Virus record (IMG/VR): IMGVR_UViG_3300032287_001974
Span: 1 to 64,000 of that record
Origin: a virus
Direction: 5' to 3' (one strand)
Length of the DNA: 64,000 bases
Within the stretch, counting starts at the first letter, position 1, and the number at the start of each line of letters is the position of its first letter. The position numbers and the translations under genes are program-made. This document shows positions 30,730-38,837 of the stretch, piece after piece. A model generated the notes under the pieces. That model was not told where the DNA came from. It saw nothing but the letters and a program-made list of their open reading frames with translations, and ran no database searches.

Positions 30730-31329
30730 ATGGCAACCACCCAAAACGCCAAGAGTAGCATTCAACGCTTCTCTAAACTGGCTACTGATCCAATCCGTAA
30801 TTTTAGATTCCTTGTGGAATTTCAGACTACCGCGGATGGCAACCCAGCTGCCAACACCTTCATGAACTTCAGTGGAGGCTTCACTCAGATTTCAGGTCTG
30901 AACATCACTACCCAGAGCATCAGCTACCGCGAAGGCGGCATGAACACGACTCTGCACCAGGTTCCTGGTCAGACCTCGTTCCAGCCAATCACCCTTCAGC
31001 GTGGTGTTATCTACGGTAAGGATGAGTCAATCAACTGGATGAAGACCCTGTTCGCAGCTGCTGCTGGCGAAGGTATCCCGGGTTCTGGCGGAAAGAACTT
31101 CCGTTGCAACCTAGTCATCTACGTCCTTGACCACCCAATTACCGCTGACCCGCTAATCACGGCTAATGACATCGTGTCTACAAAGGCATTTAAGATGAAG
31201 TTTAAGGTACACAACGCTTGGATTCAGGCGCTGAACTTTACTGACCTTAACGCCCAAGACAACGCGCTTATGTACGAGACCATGACTCTTGTGCACGAGG
31301 GCCTTTCGGTATCTTTCGTAACTCAGTAA
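30730..31329 (+). CDS. Tail tube protein, 199 aa
   Basis: Inner tube subunit of the T4 gp19-like family. DPIRNFRFLVEFQTTADGNP, GGFTQISGLNITTQSISYRE, PGQTSFQPITLQRGVIYGKD and the ending MYETMTLVHEGLSVSF are family hallmarks. RBS GGAGG; follows the sheath directly. Confidence 0.95.
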   Translation: MATTQNAKSSIQRFSKLATDPIRNFRFLVEFQTTADGNPAANTFMNFSGGFTQISGLNITTQSISYREGGMNTTLHQVPGQTSFQPITLQRGVIYGKDESINWMKTLFAAAAGEGIPGSGGKNFRCNLVIYVLDHPITADPLITANDIVSTKAFKMKFKVHNAWIQALNFTDLNAQDNALMYETMTLVHEGLSVSFVTQ

Positions 31330-31334
31330 TAAAT

Positions 31335-31342
31335 TCTGGTAA
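31335..31342 (+). promoter_or_regulatory. Extended -10 promoter upstream of the tail chaperone
   Basis: TGGTAAACT: an extended -10 with TAAACT and a 24-30 nt leader holding AGGAG before ATG 31372. The same TGGTAnACT form occurs at 9621. Confidence 0.4.
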
Positions 31343-31371
31343 ACTAATAAATAACTAATTAGGAGCATTAC

Positions 31372-32175
31372 ATGTCTGAAGAGATTTTCACAAGCAATAC
31401 AACGGCAATTGAATCAGCTATCGCTGAGGTCAATGATACGCCGGAAGTAGAGATCGAAACCGTTGCACCATCTAATACTGACGTGCTGCTCCCCGGCGGA
31501 TTCATCGCCGGGGACGGCTCGGTAGTAAAGTACGCAGAAGTGCGTGAACTTAACGGAGTTGACGAAGAGGCAATTGCCAAAACCGGAACTCCAGGCAAGG
31601 CTCTCATGGCTATGCTACAGCGAGGTCTAGTGTCTCTTGGCGGCGAAAAAGCTACCAAAGAGGACCTAGACAAGATGCTTAGCGGAGACCGTGACGCAGT
31701 GCTTATTGGTATTCGTCGAGTAACCTTCGGTGACACTATTGACTTTGAGTTCCCTTGCGAAAACTGCAAGACAGACTTAAACGTAACCGTGAACTTAGGA
31801 ACTGACGTCCCTTACAAGAATCTTGAGGACCCTCAAGAGGGACGCACGTTTGTGTACCAGTCTAAGACCAGCGGTGAAATTAAAGTCTCTTTGCCTACTG
31901 GCCTTGTGCAGCGAAAGCTTCTTGAGAACATTGATAAGAGCCGACCTGAACTAAACACCATCCTTTTGGCTGGCTGTGTAGATTCAATTAACGGCAATGG
32001 TTCTCTGGGAGCTAGCTCTGTTCTAAAGCTTGGTATGAAAGACCGAGAGCAACTTGTCACTGAGATCATTACCAGAACCCCAGGCCCACGCCTTGGGGAG
32101 GTGAAGACGACCTGTGAGGCATGTGGCGAGGATATTCCTATGCCACTGTCGTTGGCAGATTTGTTTCGTCTATAG
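31372..32175 (+). CDS. Tail assembly chaperone/baseplate gp26-like, frame-0 product, 267 aa
   Basis: The middle (AVLIGIRRVTFGDTIDFEFP, CENCKTDLNV) and C-terminus (TTCEACGEDIPM) show two CxxC pairs that would bind zinc, as in the T4 gp26-like baseplate/chaperone family. N-terminal 45 residues are acidic. The frame closes at TAG 32173 just after SLADLFRL. A second frame continues the family pattern, and a clean +1 slip site (UUU-C) lies 7 nt before the stop. Confidence 0.75.
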   Translation: MSEEIFTSNTTAIESAIAEVNDTPEVEIETVAPSNTDVLLPGGFIAGDGSVVKYAEVRELNGVDEEAIAKTGTPGKALMAMLQRGLVSLGGEKATKEDLDKMLSGDRDAVLIGIRRVTFGDTIDFEFPCENCKTDLNVTVNLGTDVPYKNLEDPQEGRTFVYQSKTSGEIKVSLPTGLVQRKLLENIDKSRPELNTILLAGCVDSINGNGSLGASSVLKLGMKDREQLVTEIITRTPGPRLGEVKTTCEACGEDIPMPLSLADLFRL

Positions 32176-32323
32176 AGACGAAGATTACGAAGCACTACTC
32201 GACCAGTATGAAGCACTAACCAGATCATTTCCCGGATGGACGCTCTCTGACATCAGAGAGATGTCTGTAAGAGAACGTTTAAATTGGTTGTCTCGTGCAT
32301 CCAGAAATAGGATAGGTCAGTAA
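32165..32323 (+). CDS. Frameshift extension of the tail chaperone, about 52 aa
   Basis: Reading in the +1 frame from TTC 32165 gives VYRDEDYEALLDQYEALTRS followed by FPGWTLSDIREMSVRERLNW and a basic end. The in-frame ATG at 32114 would force an unnatural Cys/Trp-rich N-terminus, so I read this as the second half of a frameshift fusion. Codons TTT CGT become TTC GTC if tRNA-Phe slips +1. Such fused tail chaperones are common before the tape-measure gene, which begins at its stop. Confidence 0.6.
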   Translation, partial: FVYRDEDYEALLDQYEALTRSFPGWTLSDIREMSVRERLNWLSRASRNRIGQ

Positions 32324-34698
32324 TGTTAGGTTTACCGGTAGGCGGTAGCAGCCCTAAAAAGGCTAAGCTAGTCGCTGACCTTGCCGTTGAGTATACCAAG
32401 CTCAACGCTATCCTTGAAAAAACGGCAACGCTTTCTGGCACCATCTCTAAAAACCTTAAAAATTCTAAAGGTGGCGGCCCCGGCGGCGGCGCTATGCAAT
32501 TTGGCAGCAGCCCGCCCCCTCCTATAGCCGGTGGCTCTCCTCCCCCAGGCAGCTCTGCTGTAGTCGGTACCGGCCCTGGTGGCGGTGGCTTAACCACTCC
32601 TGTAGGAAACACTCAATTTAAGAGCCCTGGCGCTAGCAGCATGAGCTGGAGCGAAGTAGGCAAGAATGCTATGCGCTCTGTTGCCGAGGGTATTCCCGGC
32701 GCACTTGCCGCAGGTGGCTCAGGATTTTTACAGGCTATTAACCCTAGCGATTTTGTTGCCAACGATATGGCTCGTCGATCAATGGCTTTTTACCAGGGAA
32801 TGGGCGGACAAACAGGGGCCGATAAAGCCGGCAAGCAAATTGAAAATATGATGAACGCTGGAACCGCTACCAGCGCTCTAGATGGTGCTAACGCTGCCAT
32901 GATGGGTGCCAGTAATGGCCTTATGCCAGGCATAGGTGGTGGAGCATACAGTGGTGCTGCTGGCGTTTCTAACATTATGCCGGGTGTTGGCCTTGAGGGC
33001 GGTATGGAAGCTCAGGCTGCCCTTAATAAAGCTAGTTCTGTAAACAAGCTTCGTATGATCGGCATTCAAGTTCGTGACGCTAACGGTTTGCCTAGGGCCG
33101 TAGAGGATGTTGCACGTCAGCTTTGGGGCCAACTAAAGGGCATGACCGGCGGCGACGGCCAGGGCTCTATTACTGAGGAAGACCTTACCTTTGCTTTGCA
33201 ATCAGGTAACTCACTTGACTCAATGCTTAACCAATACTTTGGTAATGACCCAATTCTTCGTCAGTCAGTTATCCGCTACCTGTACCAGTTTGCTTCAGGA
33301 AAAGGCACAAGTAAAAAAGACCTAGAAAAAACTAACGCTAACCCCGCTGTATCCCAATCAGCAGGTAGACGAAACGCTGCCGCTTACGGCGCTATTAATG
33401 CTTACACTACCAAGGGCGCGCAGGGGGTTACAGACGCTAACGATATGGTCGCTCAGCTAGCTAGAATCGCAACTTCTTTGGAATTCCTGCTGGGCCCTGT
33501 AGTCCAGTTTACTACGTTTATGCAGACGCTTAGCGGCGGAGCCAACGGCGGTATCGGAAACCTAATCGGTGGTCTTGGAAACCTAGTTGGTCCAGCCATT
33601 GGAATGGCGCTTACAAAAGCATTTGGGCCTGTAACTAACTTTTTTAAAGGCATGTTTGGCGGTGGCACGGCTGCTGCCGGAACAACTGCTGCGGGCACAT
33701 CCGCTAAGGCTGGTACAGCTGCAGCCAGTAAACTAGGCACTAGGGCAGCGGGTCTTGCGGCTGCGCCATTTATTACTAACGTCAGTAATATGATTGGCCT
33801 TGCTACTAGAGACAAGAATGTTCCGCTAACTGAAATCGAAAAAGCTACGCTACAGCATGAGTCTGGAATTAGAGCCGCAGATGCTATGTATATACCTTCG
33901 GGCAAAGATGGCAAGCCTTGGTGGGAAGACTTTGGCGGCGGCGAGGGCGGCGACGGCCAGCTTTACGGCATGGGCGATGGTGGCACCCTTGCAAGCCCTA
34001 CCGATGGATACAGCAACAACATTACTAGTCGCTGGGGCGAGATCCGCCACCTAGTTATTGACGGCAAGAAGGTCACTACTAAGCCGCACGGCGGCATGGA
34101 TATTGGTGTTCGTGAGGGTACATCTGTAAAGGCTGTTAAAGACGGAACAGTTATTCACACCGGATATAACCCAGACGGCTTTGGTAATAACGTTATTATT
34201 CAGCACGACGATGGTTACCAAACTGTTTACGCCCACCTTAGCTCTAAGTCAATGCAGAAGGGTGACAAGGTAACTGCTGGTCAACTTGTTGGGTTGAGCG
34301 GTAACACCGGTTTCTCTAGCGGCCCTCACTTGCACTTCCAGGTACAAAAGAACATTAATGGTAAAACTTATGACCCCGCTGCTTACCTATCCGGGTCTAA
34401 GGACGTAACGGCTTCTGGCGTACACTCAGGCACTCCGGAAGACGCGGTTTCTAACGCGTTGTTCAGCTCTAGCGCCGGGTCTCTATTCTCTGGAGTAAAG
34501 CCCAAAGATGGCGGCGGTGGGTCTGAGTCTAGCGACCCTACTATCCTTCCAGTCGGGTCTGGCAGCCGTGGAGGAAATAACGTTACGGTAAACATCAACG
34601 TACCTGCCAGCGCTTCAATTAACGAGCAGACACTGGCTCGGGAAGTAAAAAGAATTCTTCAGGAAGATGAACGAGTAAAGATGGCGGTAAATAGATAA
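32323..34698 (+). CDS. Tape measure protein with M23 peptidase domain, 791 aa
   Basis: Tail-length/ejection protein. Residues 1-60 helical, then a Gly/Pro-rich linker (GGGPGGGAMQFGSSPPPPI), long Ala/Gly helical and hydrophobic stretches (residues 360-480). Residues about 565-685 hold an M23 metallopeptidase: HGGMDIG (H589, D593) and HLHFQ (H669, H671), with VKDGTVIHTGY and VGLSGNTGFSSGP. It can cut peptidoglycan during DNA entry. At about 1.5 A per residue it suggests a tail a little over 100 nm (estimate). Confidence 0.88.
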   Translation: MLGLPVGGSSPKKAKLVADLAVEYTKLNAILEKTATLSGTISKNLKNSKGGGPGGGAMQFGSSPPPPIAGGSPPPGSSAVVGTGPGGGGLTTPVGNTQFKSPGASSMSWSEVGKNAMRSVAEGIPGALAAGGSGFLQAINPSDFVANDMARRSMAFYQGMGGQTGADKAGKQIENMMNAGTATSALDGANAAMMGASNGLMPGIGGGAYSGAAGVSNIMPGVGLEGGMEAQAALNKASSVNKLRMIGIQVRDANGLPRAVEDVARQLWGQLKGMTGGDGQGSITEEDLTFALQSGNSLDSMLNQYFGNDPILRQSVIRYLYQFASGKGTSKKDLEKTNANPAVSQSAGRRNAAAYGAINAYTTKGAQGVTDANDMVAQLARIATSLEFLLGPVVQFTTFMQTLSGGANGGIGNLIGGLGNLVGPAIGMALTKAFGPVTNFFKGMFGGGTAAAGTTAAGTSAKAGTAAASKLGTRAAGLAAAPFITNVSNMIGLATRDKNVPLTEIEKATLQHESGIRAADAMYIPSGKDGKPWWEDFGGGEGGDGQLYGMGDGGTLASPTDGYSNNITSRWGEIRHLVIDGKKVTTKPHGGMDIGVREGTSVKAVKDGTVIHTGYNPDGFGNNVIIQHDDGYQTVYAHLSSKSMQKGDKVTAGQLVGLSGNTGFSSGPHLHFQVQKNINGKTYDPAAYLSGSKDVTASGVHSGTPEDAVSNALFSSSAGSLFSGVKPKDGGGGSESSDPTILPVGSGSRGGNNVTVNINVPASASINEQTLAREVKRILQEDERVKMAVNR

Positions 34699-36152
34699 TG
34701 TCTGACGCAGGACTATATAATCTTCAGAGCTCCGCAGCTAAAAGATCTGCTAACTCTAATGACAGGGACCTAAGCCCTGCACAGTACTACGCTAATCTTG
34801 GTGTAGATCCGTCGGTAAAGCCGGGAACTCCGCAGCCAAAGATTAAGGCGGGAACGATTATTACCACAGTCGGCCCGGCAAACAACTCTATTTGGGCACT
34901 CCAGACATCAAGACACGCCGCCGGCATTCCTGTAGTACCTGCCGCTTGCTACCCAAAGGGGCATAAACTTGCTGGCGGAGTCAGCATGGGAGTTACTAAG
35001 GTCCTGTCTTACGCTGACACGCAGAACCCTAGCGTCACTAAAAACTACACCTTTGTTAACCAGTCTGTTAAGATTAAGGGCCCTGACGGCGAGTGGCTGT
35101 ACTACCGCGGTTACTACATTCCTAAAGTTAAGACTGTTGTTGCCAAGCCGAGCGTAGACAATAAGCCTATTCCACTAAAGCCAAGCAGCCCTAATGAGTA
35201 TAGGTGGAACTTACCGCCTCACAAGTGGAGCCTTCCTGTACTGCCGTCTAGTGACCCTAACTTTATGCCAACTGGTTACAACCGACCTCCGTCACAAGAC
35301 CGATACCGTCGTGGCCGTTTGTGGTGGAAGTCTAGTGACCCTAACCTGTCTATCGGTACCAGCACTGACAATAGCAAAAACTCTAGTGTTGCAGGAAAAG
35401 ACGACGCTCACAAATACGGGTTTCAGTTCCTGTGGAACCCGGAAAAGTTTACTACCTCAGTTCAAGTAAACATGGATGCTACCCCCTCTGCACAAGACCG
35501 TTTTATTGGTGGCCCTGGTTACTTCCCAGCTACTGAAGTTCTCTCACTGACTATCAGGATTGACAGAACTAATGACTTTGCTTGCGCAGCTAGCATGTTT
35601 GATCGCCCCACCTGGTCGGCTCCTCCTACCCTACTTAAAAGAGATTCGGGACTGTCTCAGGACATTATTAATTTAACCAACGCAGGGCTTCTTGCAAATA
35701 ACTTTGCTAAACACCAAAACTTTGTCGATAAGTCACAAGTAGCGCAGTTTATTCAGTACTACCGCGTCAACGGCAGCTTTGCTCAAGACGAAACAAATGC
35801 GTCTATCGAAGCAAAACTTATTGACCTGTATCAGCGCGGCACTTTGGCTGATATTGAGTTTTTGCTTAGAGCTATTAACGGCTCTGGACCGGGTAGCGGT
35901 AGAAACGGTAAACCGGTTACGTGGGCCAATGGTCGAGGTATTTCTACCGCCGACATTGGGTTTCTTGTTCCTACCGTTCTAAACATTGACGTTGGTCCGT
36001 TGTCTTACCAAGGTTACGTAACTAGCTTGTCAATCGAACACGGGGCTTTCACTCAGGACATGATTCCTATTCGTTCTGACCTTACTGTTTCATTTAACCT
36101 ACTGGCTACAGTCGGCCTTACCGCACCTGAGTTGGCAGGAGGAACTAAATAA
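34698..36152 (+). CDS. Tail/baseplate protein, 484 aa
   Basis: No firm family. The middle (KYGFQFLWNPEKFTTSVQVN, TEVLSLTIRIDRTNDFAC) resembles the beta domain of the XkdP/LysM tail proteins, with the LysM part supplied by the separate next gene. N-terminal 230 residues are Pro/Lys/Ser-rich. C-terminal YQGYVTSLSIEHGAFTQDMI and RSDLTVSFNLLATVG is typical of baseplate components. Coupled by TAATG to neighbours. Confidence 0.75.
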   Translation: MSDAGLYNLQSSAAKRSANSNDRDLSPAQYYANLGVDPSVKPGTPQPKIKAGTIITTVGPANNSIWALQTSRHAAGIPVVPAACYPKGHKLAGGVSMGVTKVLSYADTQNPSVTKNYTFVNQSVKIKGPDGEWLYYRGYYIPKVKTVVAKPSVDNKPIPLKPSSPNEYRWNLPPHKWSLPVLPSSDPNFMPTGYNRPPSQDRYRRGRLWWKSSDPNLSIGTSTDNSKNSSVAGKDDAHKYGFQFLWNPEKFTTSVQVNMDATPSAQDRFIGGPGYFPATEVLSLTIRIDRTNDFACAASMFDRPTWSAPPTLLKRDSGLSQDIINLTNAGLLANNFAKHQNFVDKSQVAQFIQYYRVNGSFAQDETNASIEAKLIDLYQRGTLADIEFLLRAINGSGPGSGRNGKPVTWANGRGISTADIGFLVPTVLNIDVGPLSYQGYVTSLSIEHGAFTQDMIPIRSDLTVSFNLLATVGLTAPELAGGTK

Positions 36153-36433
36153 TGACTATTCACATTGGTTCTCGATACGAAGACTCAGTAGTAGATTTTG
36201 TAGCGTTCTCTCAAGACGGGGACGCCGCTCCTATTGTCTTCTACGAGTTTTCTGACATCGGTCAGATTCAGTACGTTGAGTACACGTGGAAAGAGGGAGA
36301 CCGCCTAGACCAGGTAGCAGCTAAGTTTTACCAGTACCCCGACCACTGGTGGATCATTGCTGAATATAACCCCAACGTTACTGACCCGCAAAATATTCCC
36401 GCTGGAACAAAGTTAAGGATACCTAGTGTCTAA
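36152..36433 (+). CDS. LysM/gp53-like baseplate protein, 93 aa
   Basis: Contains a LysM-like unit at residues 40-92: YTWKEGDRLDQVAAKFYQYP, DHWWIIAEYNPNVTDPQNIP, AGTKLRIPSV. Phage tail LysM proteins of this size join the hub to the tube. Overlaps the following GTG by 8 bp. Confidence 0.85.
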   Translation: MTIHIGSRYEDSVVDFVAFSQDGDAAPIVFYEFSDIGQIQYVEYTWKEGDRLDQVAAKFYQYPDHWWIIAEYNPNVTDPQNIPAGTKLRIPSV

Positions 36434-37739
36434 CTTTGTAAGGCTTGATTTGCCTAATAACCAGTTTAAATTTAAGCGTGTCTACAAACTTAGTTACATG
36501 CAGGAAAACTACCACCATGATTTTGCCCGTGTCTACTTTAGAGACTGGGCAATTAGCCCTACTCAACTGAGGTCCGGTTCTCCGATGGTAATTCAGTTGC
36601 ACGGTAAAAAGTTCTATGGGTATGTGCACGACGTGCGCTCCCACCAAGATAACAACAGCAACTTTACTGAGATCGGTTTTATTGGCGCATCTTGGGTGAT
36701 GAGACAGGCTAGCCAGCAAGTATACAATGACGTTACAGCTGACCAGATCGTTGTGCAAATTGCTAAGAAATACAACTTTGGATACAAAGTTACTGCGCAC
36801 CCACGCGTGTTCCCGCACATTTCTCAGGGCGGGTTAACTGACTGGGAGTTCATGGTAAAGCTAGCAAAGCAGTCTGGGTATTTCTTGCGCGCCGAAAACA
36901 CAGTTCTGTACTTCCAGCCCCTGCTAGAGGACTTTGACGGCCTGATCAACGAAGCTAAAGATTTTATTAAGGCTGACGCTGGTGTTAAGTCCGGCCCCCC
37001 TTTGTATTACTTTAAGCCAATTGTAGGGGAGACACTGGTGCACCACGGTGCAGATAAGTCAGCTGTATCAATTGCAGGTGTTAACCCAGAGACTGGTAAA
37101 CTATTTAAATACACTAAACAAACCCGATCAAAGTCCACCAGAGCAAAATCTAATCCTGAAATGTTTGATAAGCACGCCACCAACGTTGTAGCTAACAGCT
37201 ATGAGGCCGCCGTGTCTGAGGCAGTAGCTGCCGACAATAAAAGCCTTTTTCCTTATCAGGCTGACGCTCAGGTTATCGGTACCCCATCTTTGCGCCCCGG
37301 CATGCCTATACACCTATCTAATTTAGGAAAAGACTTCTCCGGCTATTGGACCATTCTTCGGGTAGAGCACGAGGTTCTTGAGGAATCTCTAAACGTTCAG
37401 GTTTACAGCACTACCCTGAGCCTAGGCACAGACTCACTTGGAGAAACCTCTAAGCCTCAATACCCTAGGCGTCCGGCCGCTAAACCTGCCCGCAACATTG
37501 TCCCTAACGTTAGGAACACCAGACTTAAGCCAGAAACCAAACTTAAAAGCAGCGGGCTCCACGTGCAGCAAACTAAAACGACTGCTTTAGTCGGACGTGT
37601 TAACCGCGCTGACCTAAAATCTAAATCATTAGTTAAGGCGGCGTGGACCTCTGTTCAGGGAAATCTGAACACCAAACAGCCGTCTCCTACATCTCCAGTG
37701 CAAAGGTTTAAGGTGAACGCTAATGCAGCACGAGGTTAG
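36426..37739 (+). CDS. Baseplate hub protein (gpD/gp27-like), 437 aa
   Basis: GTG start. N-terminal LDLPNNQFKFKRVYKLSYMQ; the central EIGFIGASWVMRQASQQVYN, VTADQIVVQIAKKYNFGYKV and GGLTDWEFMVKLAKQSGYFL are hallmarks of late-control D/gp27 hub proteins. C-terminal 100 residues are basic and Pro-rich, probably disordered. Works with the gp5-like spike encoded next. Confidence 0.87.
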   Translation: MSNFVRLDLPNNQFKFKRVYKLSYMQENYHHDFARVYFRDWAISPTQLRSGSPMVIQLHGKKFYGYVHDVRSHQDNNSNFTEIGFIGASWVMRQASQQVYNDVTADQIVVQIAKKYNFGYKVTAHPRVFPHISQGGLTDWEFMVKLAKQSGYFLRAENTVLYFQPLLEDFDGLINEAKDFIKADAGVKSGPPLYYFKPIVGETLVHHGADKSAVSIAGVNPETGKLFKYTKQTRSKSTRAKSNPEMFDKHATNVVANSYEAAVSEAVAADNKSLFPYQADAQVIGTPSLRPGMPIHLSNLGKDFSGYWTILRVEHEVLEESLNVQVYSTTLSLGTDSLGETSKPQYPRRPAAKPARNIVPNVRNTRLKPETKLKSSGLHVQQTKTTALVGRVNRADLKSKSLVKAAWTSVQGNLNTKQPSPTSPVQRFKVNANAARG

Positions 37740-38430
37740 GTATCCAGGTTTCTATCGGGCCGTTGTAGTAGACAATAACGACCCAAAAAACTTAGGCCGT
37801 ATTAAAATGATGGTTCCGCAAGTCTCTGGCGAGAGCGTAACTGACTGGGCATGGCCTGTGCTAGGCGGCATTTCTGGGTTTAACCCTGTCTACGGTGAGT
37901 GGCAAGCAGACTACGCTCAGACGGCCGCGAGCACTACTGCAGCCTACGCTGTGACCTTTGGGACTAATGATGGCGCATACGGCATAGACCTGGAAAACAA
38001 CAGTGAAATTCACTTTAGTTTGGCCGGTATATACAATATCCAGTTCTCGTTTCAGTTTGAGAACACTGCTGCAGCTGACCACGATGTGACTATTTGGCTT
38101 CGTAAAAACGGCGCAGACGTGCAGGGCTCTGCCGGATTTGTAGCGGTACCCAGCAAACACGGCAGTATAAACGGGCACACAATTGCTGCGTGGAACTACG
38201 TGCTTGAGTTTGCCGCCAATGATTACTTTGAAATTATGTGGCACGTAGATAATACTGCTGTGAGTATGCCGTACTACCCGCCCGGCACCTCGCCTACCCA
38301 CCCTTCTGCAGCCAGCTCCATCCTTACCGTAGCTGCCGTAGGTAAGGTAACCCCAGCTGCCTCCGGCGGGGTTTGGGCGGCTTACGAAGGCGGAGACCCT
38401 AATTTCCCACTATGGATTGGAACATTTTAA
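37723..38430 (+). CDS. gp5-like baseplate spike OB-fold protein with a large insertion, 235 aa
   Basis: N-terminal YPGFYRAVVVDNNDPKNLGR and IKMMVPQVSGESVTDWAWPV are the gp5/VgrG-type OB fold. The fold is completed only at the end by SGGVWAAYEGGDPNFPLWIG (residues about 213-233). Between them about 155 residues form a separate TNF/C1q-like beta domain (AAYAVTFGTNDGAYGIDLEN ... FSFQFENTAAADHDVTIWLR). No lysozyme domain. The insertion would project from the spike. Confidence 0.8.
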   Translation: MQHEVRYPGFYRAVVVDNNDPKNLGRIKMMVPQVSGESVTDWAWPVLGGISGFNPVYGEWQADYAQTAASTTAAYAVTFGTNDGAYGIDLENNSEIHFSLAGIYNIQFSFQFENTAAADHDVTIWLRKNGADVQGSAGFVAVPSKHGSINGHTIAAWNYVLEFAANDYFEIMWHVDNTAVSMPYYPPGTSPTHPSAASSILTVAAVGKVTPAASGGVWAAYEGGDPNFPLWIGTF

Positions 38431-38837
38431 TGGCCGGATCAGTATTTACTATACCGTTTAGCTTTAACAACATTGGCCAGACCTCGGCCACTGAGGACCC
38501 AAAGCAGTACTGGAAACAGCGAATTGTTCTGGTCTTGGCTACCCGCTTTGGTGAGCGAGTGATGCGACCCGACTTTGGCAGTGACCTGTACACCGCCCTC
38601 TTTGAAAACGAGGCTATGGCCGCTGACATAGCCCAGAGAACTATTAATATCGCCTTTAATACTTGGCTCCGTGAATTACAATTAATAGAGGTTATACCTA
38701 GCTACGACTACACCACCGGCTACCTGGATGTTTATGTCAGATACAACTTGCCTACTGGGGACGAGGACAACGTATCTATTAGTACAGCTATATTCAACCG
38801 AACCGGAGACTTGATCCAGGAGATAACTAATGGCTAA
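38430..38837 (+). CDS. Baseplate wedge protein (gpW/gp25 family), 135 aa
   Basis: I chose ATG 38430 (overlapping the spike stop), giving MAGSVFTIPFSFNNIGQTSA. Family core: KQRIVLVLATRFGERVMRPD, FGSDLYTALFEN, then NTWLRELQLIEVIPSYDYTT. Forms the wedge and resembles T4 gp25 lysozyme-like wedge proteins. Overlaps the J-like gene by 8 bp. Confidence 0.92.
   Translation: MAGSVFTIPFSFNNIGQTSATEDPKQYWKQRIVLVLATRFGERVMRPDFGSDLYTALFENEAMAADIAQRTINIAFNTWLRELQLIEVIPSYDYTTGYLDVYVRYNLPTGDEDNVSISTAIFNRTGDLIQEITNG

Noticed and set aside
32114-32164. ATG 32114 as an independent start of a 69-aa protein
   Set aside because: The resulting N-terminus is Cys/Trp/Arg-rich and is simply the frame-shifted reading of the upstream gene; a frameshift explains the rest better.
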